A DNA stretch of 64,000 bases from UBA1672 sp050633285 (GTDB taxonomy: Bacteria > Pseudomonadota > Alphaproteobacteria > Micavibrionales > Micavibrionaceae), in contig JBOEGG010000007.1 of NCBI GenBank assembly GCA_050633285.1, positions 1-64,000 of the forward strand, given 5' to 3'. A model generated the notes under the pieces. The model had not been told where the DNA came from and ran no database searches. It saw only the letters and a list, made by a program, of their open reading frames with translations. Position 1 is the first letter of the stretch, and each line of letters starts with the position of its first letter. The position numbers and the translations under genes were made by a program. Positions 19,401 to 26,273 of this stretch are shown here, in pieces.

Positions 19401-20116
19401 AGAACTTTGCAAATAGCAAAAGCGAGGGCTTAGCGTTCTATTCCGGTTACTATGACACCACACTAAAAGGCCAACCATATGACCGCCTTAACCTTGTACA
19501 AAGTAAGACTGACGGGATTATAGATATTACACTGGGCAGTACGGCGATTAATGACCCGCTTTATTATCAAGGTAATTTAAGTTGGAATCTTACCCCCGGT
19601 AATAATGGTAGTGCGGCGAATATTAACTTTAAGGTCAATGAATCCGGCAGTACAGCAGAACCATCGACGTTTTCAGGCACTTTAACGCCAAAAGATGGTG
19701 CAGCAGAACCATTCAGCGGAACCTATATACCGCCATCATCGCATAACTATCCGCCATTAAGACCGCATATGCCTGTGGTACAGCAGATCTTTGAAGCGCT
19801 GAACCAGGTGATGATGCAATTCTTTATCATGAAGAGTGTGCAAGATTTCTTTGAGGCATTGCATTCATGGTTTGCCAATTCCGGCAACTCTGTTGCAGTA
19901 GATGAAAGTCTGGATGCCGCAGGACACGATGGCATTGATTTAGATGGCGATCAACTCTCACCATTTAGTGAGGATTCCGGTGTAAACCCGGGTGATGTCC
20001 CTCCTGATCCACCACCTAGCTCGGATTCATCAGATTCATCGGACTCCTCAGATTCTTCTGATGCCTCTGATGCCAGTGATGGAAGTGACGCGTGTTGTTG
20101 TGCGTGTTGCCTGTAA
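16409..20116 (+). CDS. Giant modular protein with three Ser/Cys/Asp-rich core-like tracts; candidate TOMM (RiPP) precursor
   Basis: A 1235-residue protein with no family that I recognise. It is built from repeated modules. Each complete module has a helical motif with Y-W and YF..(R)GF (SKNYWKSD; MNYYWNSP; AKYYWKNE), a beta-rich segment ending in FSGTLT/FEGTYTP then F.GT.I.P, a hydrophobic stretch (about residues 446-470, 789-813, 1121-1145), and an acidic linker. Modules 1 and 3 share LSPFS..SGVNPGD just before the core-like tract. Tracts begin at about C550, C863 and S1204. The N-terminal ~240 residues look like a diverged, core-less copy. Genes for a YcaO cyclodehydratase and McbC-like dehydrogenase lie downstream, which makes precursor function likely but unproven. 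Known TOMM precursors are usually ~50-150 residues. A surface protein is the main alternative. Confidence 0.7.
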   Translation: MADNTYNVPKKISTLPAIDIIRRKTETAEWQAVLFVKALLRNWKIAETLVESMHDGDTEKVNSFIEANGFHTDIDTILGLRNSYFNNLPTIKGKYFLSTNSGSLSLEISNDSVKVDGKNVDFNYSFFTLSLGDKGTIHFCKTTNQPVQAIGTLNDTNVIGQWGVEDTLSVPVNFNKILSNVQVIDTFLECIFEAIEKVINGSDDLAGALSSCHANMAKYRVALMARKDHPLISVESEVRNSKPRSSVTIKGAILDGTTPTPSQERAKAYIKNLYSGAAGTKSAVGLIFVSKNYWKSDDCIDSYFGEGQGFYRSDFQKMLYHSVATDPQVGLAFFSGKYETVLGDQKYDQLSIQQMSDGIIQVSIGDTVIQTPLYYKGELSWDTSHGGNTTSGDITFTIHYSGTHEEVLPVSFEGTYTPAGGKQQKFTGTSITPDNPSFPHSGMPEGMKVQMIMGYVFMGIMALAFGYKGAKAGWPYIKKFFSNAQTEDETQNLLENAGQDCPEGIMMATDAEMVGEPCPVCGIELDEEELSPFSDESGVNPGDTPPPEECDSSENCDSSDTCDSSESSDSSESCDSSDACEFCEFCCALVAEDIEDAKTDERKAAQVKYITSFNQPADETERQKRASAFLKCILKNETDATGLLYVMNYYWNSPQLVAQYFNTRGFYTDDLISTIRLEQSDNLEYWYGHYSTTLAGNAYQELSIQNGQVKLGDTLILNPTLANSVLSWTIADGNRTEATITLVHNHDDGNLTANTFSGTLTETGGSAQAFVGTQILPDTPSGWDKLSTEQKVLAIAGGIVGVFVVAGTVTAIYKTCHDIRNGDDNPIEPALEDAAEAGVELPAIAVQPYANHPMQPNDPPSDCDSSESSSSSCESSSSSCESSSSDCESSCESCVFCELGAESSDGCGPCDASTHCIYCESCESSDCSILDNGPTGVLLDAVSSSQSADAFVKKVYSDFHTAVGLLYVAKYYWKNEKDVTNYFAHRGFSVTDLKAAVQNFANSKSEGLAFYSGYYDTTLKGQPYDRLNLVQSKTDGIIDITLGSTAINDPLYYQGNLSWNLTPGNNGSAANINFKVNESGSTAEPSTFSGTLTPKDGAAEPFSGTYIPPSSHNYPPLRPHMPVVQQIFEALNQVMMQFFIMKSVQDFFEALHSWFANSGNSVAVDESLDAAGHDGIDLDGDQLSPFSEDSGVNPGDVPPDPPPSSDSSDSSDSSDSSDASDASDGSDACCCACCL
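18056..18178 (+). repeat. Core-like tract 1: five CDSS-x-x hexapeptide units (18-nt period) plus CEFCEFCC
   Basis: Residues 550-590 of the giant protein. Five tandem 6-residue units start with CDSS (one has S in place of C), encoded by 18-nt repeats with scattered synonymous changes, followed by CEFCEFCCALV. Cysteine and serine are the residues that YcaO enzymes convert to thiazoline/oxazoline. The DNA period is exact but the copies have diverged at third positions, so the repeat is under protein-level selection or old. Confidence 0.8.
18995..19192 (+). repeat. Core-like tract 2: CES-type repeats with 13 cysteines
   Basis: Residues 863-928. Blocks of C-E-S4-5 give way to CESSCESCVFCELG, then CGPCDASTHCIYC and CESCESSDC. 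Cysteines fall at 863, 873, 880, 887, 891, 894, 897, 907, 910, 916, 919, 922 and 927. It is the longest and most Cys-rich tract. It lacks the preceding LSPFS..SGVNPGD block seen for tracts 1 and 3; instead NDPPSD precedes it. Confidence 0.8.
20018..20113 (+). repeat. Core-like tract 3: C-terminal SSD repeats ending CCCACCL
   Basis: Residues 1204-1235, the very C-terminus. Eight tripeptide units (SSD five times, then ASD, ASD, GSD; 9-nt DNA period) are followed by ACCCACCL and the stop codon. There is no Cys within the repeat part, unlike tracts 1 and 2; all five Cys sit in the last seven residues. Confidence 0.8.
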
Positions 20117-20165
20117 CAGGTGACACAAAGAACAGATATTATTATTTGAGTATCGGTGTAATTAG

Positions 20166-22598
20166 ATGTGTAATTCTATAGTTAGTAATAAACATGCATT
20201 TTCAGGTAAGCAGGTTTTTAACTTTACTGATTTGCGAGATATTTTCAGTGGCGAAAATTCGTGGCTGGTTACGGATATTTCGTTGGGACATTATCAGCCC
20301 TTAGGATTTGTTCATGAGCTAAGTCCACAGAATGAGGCGCTCAAAATATTTGAACGTACACATATATCCCGATCTCTGGATATTGATACATTTATCGAAA
20401 AAGAGTGGGGCGGCACCCCATCTGTACTGGTTGCAGAGAAAGCCGCCCGACTAATTAGTCAAATTTTATGCGAGGAAGGCAAATACCTAGCCATTATATC
20501 TCCGCGCTTTGGCTTACCTTGGGGGGAGCTTAACGAGCTAATCCTCTATTTCATATCTCAACGTCATCAAGATGCTTTAGAGCGTATTTTGATTATTAGT
20601 TGTGATGACAGTCAATATTCCGGCACAACGCCATCCTCTTATTTTTCTGTTGCATGGCAAGATCACGACAATAAACCTTCAGAAAAAGTGACGCATTTTT
20701 ATCAAGATTTAGATCTTTTTCATACGCCTGGTTTGATTACAGGTGATGCACTAGAGATAAAGGCTCAATCATATTTTCAGACATCAGAACAAACTTATCT
20801 ATATAACCCTTTTGCTCGCAAAAACCCTCGCGCATATAAAAATAACATTTCTTACGACCTAGATACTCCGGAGGTACGCCGAAATATCTATTTCTACCTG
20901 GGTTTTATGGAGGTACGGGATCTTCCAATTGATAAGTTGCTAAAGCAGGCATGGTTTTATTTGTCAAATTCGGTAGAGAAATCTTACATATCTCTTATAT
21001 GCAAACATATTTCAGACAGATTATCGCCAACTGATATTGATTTTCCGTATAATTCCATACAAATACAGCGCTTATTAATCCTTATTCGTGATTTTTCGCA
21101 TGATATACCCTATATTACAGATATAAACTCCTTAAATACTGCAATTAAAGCGCATTATGCATATGCTACGGGGGCGTATTTATCCCTTAAAAAATCATCG
21201 CATGAAGCTGAATCTTTCTTCCAGAATGAGGATTTGTTTAAAACGGATTTATCACCTATCCGCTATTGCTATTACCTTAATATTAAAGCTTACAACATGC
21301 TCAAGCTTGGGTACATATCGGACGCATTTGCCTTAGAGCATGAGATGACCGAACGGCTTTCACATTGTGATGTTTTCTCCAGAAGCTTGAGTTATATAAA
21401 CTTTCTAAACCTCTCACGCCTGTCTGAAGCGGAAGAGAAGAGTAAGGATGCATTATTATATTTTCGTACAGCCTCTGAATATTATCAAGACCAAGAAACA
21501 GATTTTCAGTATATGGCACGCTTATGGAGAGAGGCCAAACTGTTAGAGAATGACGGAAAGAGCCATGAAGCCAATTTAAAGCGTTATTACGCAGCGCAAC
21601 GCTTTACTTCACTCACTACGCCAGAGGCTTTTCCTGAAAGGCTAGCCATTGCATTTATTGGTTATGAACCCGCAGAAAATAAAGTCGAATTAGTAAAAAA
21701 ACTCAAAGCGCGTTTTCATCAAGAGATGGAAAAGATGTGCGTCATGTTTGCCATAGAAGAAATTCCTCTAAGAAACAAAAACTTAAATAAAATTATTAAT
21801 CTTTTAGATTGTAAAATAAACTCATACCTCACCCCATACAATAATGATGGCTTTGCAAAATTAGATGCGTTTTTATCACCTGAGGAAATGGACTTCACTG
21901 CTGATTTTTGTCGAAAATATATTGAGAAATCAATTGAAGGCCATGATAAAGACATCACAAAAAATCTTGGTATCTTATGGACGCGCTTTGATGATGATAG
22001 TTACTCCACCTTTAAAAAAACACATATATATGAACGGGTTAATCTTATATCTAAAACATTACTGAATGCAGATACAGACATAGATATACGCCTCAGTATT
22101 TTTCACAAATACCCGGGTTCACACACAACAGTCCCATGGCACCAAGACGTTGCGTATCATAATGGAAAAAGCAAAAAGTACAAAGGATTTTCTATATGGG
22201 TTCCCATGGATGATGCCAATACAGATAATGGATGTTTACATTTTATTCCAAAATCTCATAAATCCAAGGCGCTCACACATCTACCATCGAAGGCAGACCC
22301 AACCGGTTTTACGATTGAAGCACAAAATGTAGAGACAAGGCACGCTGTTGCTTTACCAATTCCGCGAGGAGGGGCAAGCCTACATGATCTAGGGACTTTA
22401 CATTACTCAGGAGAAAACAAAACTAATATAGCAAGAACCGCTTTAGTTTTTAGGGTGTTGCAGAAAGTTTCTAATCCACAAGATCAGCAAGAAAACGACA
22501 ATATATACAAATACGCCGACAGAGCGCGCCCATTATCCAATGCAGCCGTTGTGATGGAATATTGTGAAGATTCCAAGAAAAAGCGTGCTGTAACTTAA
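20166..22598 (+). CDS. Large protein with C-terminal phytanoyl-CoA dioxygenase (PhyH)-like domain; candidate tailoring hydroxylase
   Basis: An 810-residue protein. Residues ~560-790 look like a PhyH-type Fe(II)/2-oxoglutarate oxygenase: PWHQDVAYH provides the H659-x-D661 ligands, the segment IWVPMDDANTDNGCLHFIP and IPKSHK is typical, and GTLHYSGENKTNIAR provides H746 and the 2-oxoglutarate-binding R757. The N-terminal ~250 residues match nothing that I recognise, and residues ~330-510 look alpha-helical, TPR-like (repeat-size helices with Y/A/L spacing). It lies 49 bp after the giant gene and 32 bp before the YcaO gene, so it is probably in one operon. PhyH-like enzymes can hydroxylate amino-acid side chains in peptide natural products; that role here is inference. 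Confidence 0.75.
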   Translation: MCNSIVSNKHAFSGKQVFNFTDLRDIFSGENSWLVTDISLGHYQPLGFVHELSPQNEALKIFERTHISRSLDIDTFIEKEWGGTPSVLVAEKAARLISQILCEEGKYLAIISPRFGLPWGELNELILYFISQRHQDALERILIISCDDSQYSGTTPSSYFSVAWQDHDNKPSEKVTHFYQDLDLFHTPGLITGDALEIKAQSYFQTSEQTYLYNPFARKNPRAYKNNISYDLDTPEVRRNIYFYLGFMEVRDLPIDKLLKQAWFYLSNSVEKSYISLICKHISDRLSPTDIDFPYNSIQIQRLLILIRDFSHDIPYITDINSLNTAIKAHYAYATGAYLSLKKSSHEAESFFQNEDLFKTDLSPIRYCYYLNIKAYNMLKLGYISDAFALEHEMTERLSHCDVFSRSLSYINFLNLSRLSEAEEKSKDALLYFRTASEYYQDQETDFQYMARLWREAKLLENDGKSHEANLKRYYAAQRFTSLTTPEAFPERLAIAFIGYEPAENKVELVKKLKARFHQEMEKMCVMFAIEEIPLRNKNLNKIINLLDCKINSYLTPYNNDGFAKLDAFLSPEEMDFTADFCRKYIEKSIEGHDKDITKNLGILWTRFDDDSYSTFKKTHIYERVNLISKTLLNADTDIDIRLSIFHKYPGSHTTVPWHQDVAYHNGKSKKYKGFSIWVPMDDANTDNGCLHFIPKSHKSKALTHLPSKADPTGFTIEAQNVETRHAVALPIPRGGASLHDLGTLHYSGENKTNIARTALVFRVLQKVSNPQDQQENDNIYKYADRARPLSNAAVVMEYCEDSKKKRAVT

Positions 22599-22630
22599 AC
22601 ATATAATACCGTAGTAAAATGAGGGAAAAC

Positions 22631-24637
22631 ATGGAACAATATATTGATAGAGATTTTCTACTTCGCACGACAGAAGAACAGGATATAAGTTTAGCACTCA
22701 ATCTGGATGCTTTTCAGAACAATAATCGTATTATCAATGTTTTTAAAGAGGCTGGCTTTAAGATAACAAATGATAAGAGTGCACCGCAAATTTGGGTAAT
22801 TTCAGATTATAATGACCCGCGGCTTACACTTCATAACACAGTTTCTATGAGTACAAGGCAACCGTGGATTCCTATCAGGCTTGCTTATAAGCGATTATAT
22901 CTAGGCCCATTCTTTATTCCCGAAAAAACGGCGTGTCATGATTGTCTTTCTCACCGTGTTAGCCGTTGGCAGCAATATTCAACCTTATTAAAAGAGAAGC
23001 GACAAGGTGATAATACGCTCATCAAAGTTAAGGATAATGATGATCTGGGTAAGATTGCGGAATCCTGCTTACATATCCTGCCTAGGGTTATGGGTTTCTT
23101 TTTGGAGCACCACCTAAATGGCTCGATTCAATCTCTTGAAAATAAAATTCTGGAAGTACGCGAATTTGGTGAACCTAAAATACATGACGTTGTTAAACGT
23201 CCGCAATGCCAGACATGCGGTGATATTTCTTTAATTAACGAGCCGAATACTCCGCCTTTATTTGCATCTCGCGAGATACAGGTCAATGAAACAGGCCACC
23301 GCGTTCAAAGTTCTCAATCAACATATGACCGATTAGAAAAGCATGTCAGTCCTGTAAGCGGGATTATTGATTGCCTACAGCCCATGCATACGGACTTCGC
23401 CTCAACAAAAGATGGAACGCCTATGTTCTATAATTTTGCGGGTGGGTATAACATGACCTTTTACAACAATAAGGCCTATCACATTAAAGGAAAATTACAG
23501 AGCAGGTCAGGTGGTAAAGGGCAATCAGAAATACAAGCATTAACCAGCGCGCTCTGTGAGTCCATTGAGCGATATTCCGGTGTTTATCAAGGGAATGAGT
23601 ATTATATTCGCTCAAGCTATAATCAATTGGGCGAAGGGCTGGCATTAGACCCTGAAATCCTTAACCAATATAGTGCAAAACAATATAAAACACGGGGGGA
23701 GCTAAACCCCGGTACGAGCGCAAAACAGAGTGTTACACGCCAGTTTGATAAAGACAAAATTCAAGAATGGACACCTGTCTGGTCTTTGACCGAGCAGAAA
23801 TATAAATATGTACCCTCTGCACATTGTTATTATGGGCACCCCGACATCTTTGCACATAAAATGATGCGCGCAGACTCTAATGGGAGTGCTTCGGGTAATA
23901 CGATAGAGGAAGCGATTATCCAAGGGTTTTTAGAGCTTATAGAACGGGATGCCGTCGGAATCTGGTGGTATAACCGTATCAGACGTCCACGTGTAAATTT
24001 AGACAGTTTTGATAGTGCACTCATTAATAATATGCGTGAATTGTTTGACGAGAAATCACGTACGTTGGAGGTTCTTGATTTAACCACTGATTTTGGCATT
24101 CCTGTATACACCGCGATATCTGCAGATAAGAGCAGTAATGTTGAAGATATACTTTATGGGTTCGGGGCGCATTTCTCACCCGAGATTGCGCTAAACCGTG
24201 CGCTACTAGAGCTTGGCCAGAGCCTTCCATTTGTTGCACGCAAAGATAAAGAGGGCAAAACCATCTATGGGAAAATAGATAAGGAAGCGATTGATTGGTG
24301 GCAAGATGTCACCTTAGAAAACAGTCCTTACCTTGTTGGCGATGACAGCTTGAAGGAAACTGATATTAACACGTATGAACGGCCAACTTATACCTCTATC
24401 CTAGATGAACTTGAATATATTAAAAAACTGGTAGCAGACAGAGGAATGGAAATTTTATTCCATAACCAGACTCAGCCAGACATTGAGCTTTCATGTGTAA
24501 AAGTCATTGTTCCGGGCTTGCGCCATTTTTGGCGGCGTTTAGGGGAGGGACGACTTTATGATGTTCCTGTTCAGATGGGGTGGCTAGATAAAGCCAACAC
24601 AGAGGATGAACTAAACCCTCAGTCCGTTCATATATAG
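22631..24637 (+). CDS. Fused TOMM cyclodehydratase (leader-binding domain plus YcaO)
   Basis: Uses ATP to cyclise Cys/Ser/Thr in a precursor to azolines. The N-terminal ~200 residues resemble the E1-like/Ocin-ThiF leader-binding partner with a zinc tetrathiolate: C102-x2-C105 (ACHDC) and C193-x2-C196 (QCQTC). The YcaO domain (about 230-668) has the ATP/Mg residues: E310/E313-R314 in SALCESIER and E427, Q431, E435, E438-R439 in the TIEEA...LIERDA helix, followed by WWYNR. The C-terminus ends LNPQSVHI and lacks the usual PxPxP tail. I chose ATG 22631 over 22619 because GAGGG precedes it at normal spacing. Operon with the PhyH gene and dehydrogenase. Confidence 0.93.
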   Translation: MEQYIDRDFLLRTTEEQDISLALNLDAFQNNNRIINVFKEAGFKITNDKSAPQIWVISDYNDPRLTLHNTVSMSTRQPWIPIRLAYKRLYLGPFFIPEKTACHDCLSHRVSRWQQYSTLLKEKRQGDNTLIKVKDNDDLGKIAESCLHILPRVMGFFLEHHLNGSIQSLENKILEVREFGEPKIHDVVKRPQCQTCGDISLINEPNTPPLFASREIQVNETGHRVQSSQSTYDRLEKHVSPVSGIIDCLQPMHTDFASTKDGTPMFYNFAGGYNMTFYNNKAYHIKGKLQSRSGGKGQSEIQALTSALCESIERYSGVYQGNEYYIRSSYNQLGEGLALDPEILNQYSAKQYKTRGELNPGTSAKQSVTRQFDKDKIQEWTPVWSLTEQKYKYVPSAHCYYGHPDIFAHKMMRADSNGSASGNTIEEAIIQGFLELIERDAVGIWWYNRIRRPRVNLDSFDSALINNMRELFDEKSRTLEVLDLTTDFGIPVYTAISADKSSNVEDILYGFGAHFSPEIALNRALLELGQSLPFVARKDKEGKTIYGKIDKEAIDWWQDVTLENSPYLVGDDSLKETDINTYERPTYTSILDELEYIKKLVADRGMEILFHNQTQPDIELSCVKVIVPGLRHFWRRLGEGRLYDVPVQMGWLDKANTEDELNPQSVHI

Positions 24638-24648
24638 GAAGAGCTATC

Positions 24649-26094
24649 ATGCATAATTTAAAAGAAGAAAATAGTTGGCATATTTCAGACAATCTAATCG
24701 CGGGCCTACGTGAGGGGGTCGATGTTTCAACGGGAGATACGATTAAGTTATCGTATAAAAAGAGATCCTTATCTTTGGGTAAAAGAAGTTGGCTTAAAGA
24801 GACATGTGCCAATGATTTATCTACATCTGAAATCACTGAAAGTGAAGCTTATGCGCAGGCAGCGCAACTTGGCGGAAGGGAGAGCAGCGATATTGTATCA
24901 AATATTTTCAAACAATGTCGACAGCATAAAATCCTAAAATATAGTATGCGTAGCGAAGAAGAAGGGGTTTCCTATTCATATATCCCATTTCGTTGGGTTG
25001 AAAGCTCGATTTTACTAGAAGAAAAACAGGCAATCACGCTTTCAAAATTTGCATATTGCCGCCGTGATTCTGATAACAACATGCGTTTGGAGTGTCCAAA
25101 GACAGATTATGGCTACGTGATTATGGAAGGGTGGCAATGGAGCGCGATTTTAAGCGCTCTGTTTGGTGAAACATCAATTGAGCGTATATATAAAATGGAG
25201 ATTAAAGGCGTTGAAAAGGAAGACATCCTTTGCTTTATTCAGCTTTTATACACCCTAAAAATTATCGTTTGCATTAGTGATGAGGGACAAAACGAAGAAG
25301 ACAATGCGCGTACATTTGACCAGTGGGAATTTCATGATTTGCTATATCATGCAAACTCAAGAAGCGGTCGTCATGATAATGGGTTAGGGGGAACTTATCG
25401 GTTTAAAGGGAAATTTGAACCTTTGGATCACCGGAAGCCTATTCCTGAGGGAAAGTGCATTGAACTTTGCACCGAGGGCGCAAGAGAGCCACTTCTGTCT
25501 GATGACCCTCATGCCTTATCTTCGGTCATTAGTAGCAGAAAGTCCTTACGCAGTGACTTGGTTAAGCCCATCACAAAAGAACAATTAAGCAGTTTTTTAT
25601 ATTGGTCAGCCAGCGTAAACCCACATGCAAAAGATCGCATGTGCAACAGGCATTACCCTAGTGCAGGTGCAGTTTACGAAACAGAAATCTATATTATTGT
25701 GAACAAAAGCAACGGCCTAGAACGAGGACTATATTACTATGATCCATATAGCCATAACTTGCATAAAATGAAGGATTATGATGAGGAATGTAGGATCGCC
25801 ATTCAGCGTTCTTATGCTGCATCTGGACGCAAGAGTTTTCCTGATGTTCTCATTATAATGGCGGCACGTTTTCAGAAAATTTCTTATAAATATGAAGCAA
25901 TTGCGTATTCATTGATCCTAAAAAATGTTGGGGCATTATATAATAATATGTATCTTGTTGCTACGGATTTAGGGCTTTCGCCATGTGGTTTAGGAAGTGG
26001 TGATTCCGATCAGTTCGCACGCATGACTAATCTTGACTATATGATCGAGGGGGCGGTTGGTGAATTTCGTTTAAGTGGTTGTGAGGTAAATTGA
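24649..26094 (+). CDS. SagB/McbC-type FMN-dependent azoline dehydrogenase
   Basis: Oxidises thiazolines/oxazolines to aromatic azoles. A 481-residue protein of the SagB type: an N-terminal ~260-residue winged-helix-like region (scaffold in related proteins) and a nitroreductase-fold domain from ~295. Landmarks are SSRKSLRSD (FMN phosphate contact), HYPSAGAVYETEIYIIV, KNVGALYNNMYLVA and LGLSPCGLGSGD. The catalytic Lys-Tyr pair described for McbC corresponds to K414-Y415 in ISYKYEA. It starts 11 nt after the YcaO stop with an AGGAAGAG site. A gap of ~180 bp separates it from the ABC transporter. Confidence 0.9.
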   Translation: MHNLKEENSWHISDNLIAGLREGVDVSTGDTIKLSYKKRSLSLGKRSWLKETCANDLSTSEITESEAYAQAAQLGGRESSDIVSNIFKQCRQHKILKYSMRSEEEGVSYSYIPFRWVESSILLEEKQAITLSKFAYCRRDSDNNMRLECPKTDYGYVIMEGWQWSAILSALFGETSIERIYKMEIKGVEKEDILCFIQLLYTLKIIVCISDEGQNEEDNARTFDQWEFHDLLYHANSRSGRHDNGLGGTYRFKGKFEPLDHRKPIPEGKCIELCTEGAREPLLSDDPHALSSVISSRKSLRSDLVKPITKEQLSSFLYWSASVNPHAKDRMCNRHYPSAGAVYETEIYIIVNKSNGLERGLYYYDPYSHNLHKMKDYDEECRIAIQRSYAASGRKSFPDVLIIMAARFQKISYKYEAIAYSLILKNVGALYNNMYLVATDLGLSPCGLGSGDSDQFARMTNLDYMIEGAVGEFRLSGCEVN

Positions 26095-26273
26095 TAGTAT
26101 CGTAAAGATTAAGTAAGTTTGAGAAGTTCCCTAAATGGAGTAAAACCAACCTTTAACAAAAAGAATTTACGTTTGCGACAGAATCAATCTAATAAATGTC
26201 ATGCTGTTGAATTTATATAATTAAGTTCTATAATGCCCGCACATTTATTAAATAATAATCACGACAAGACCTC

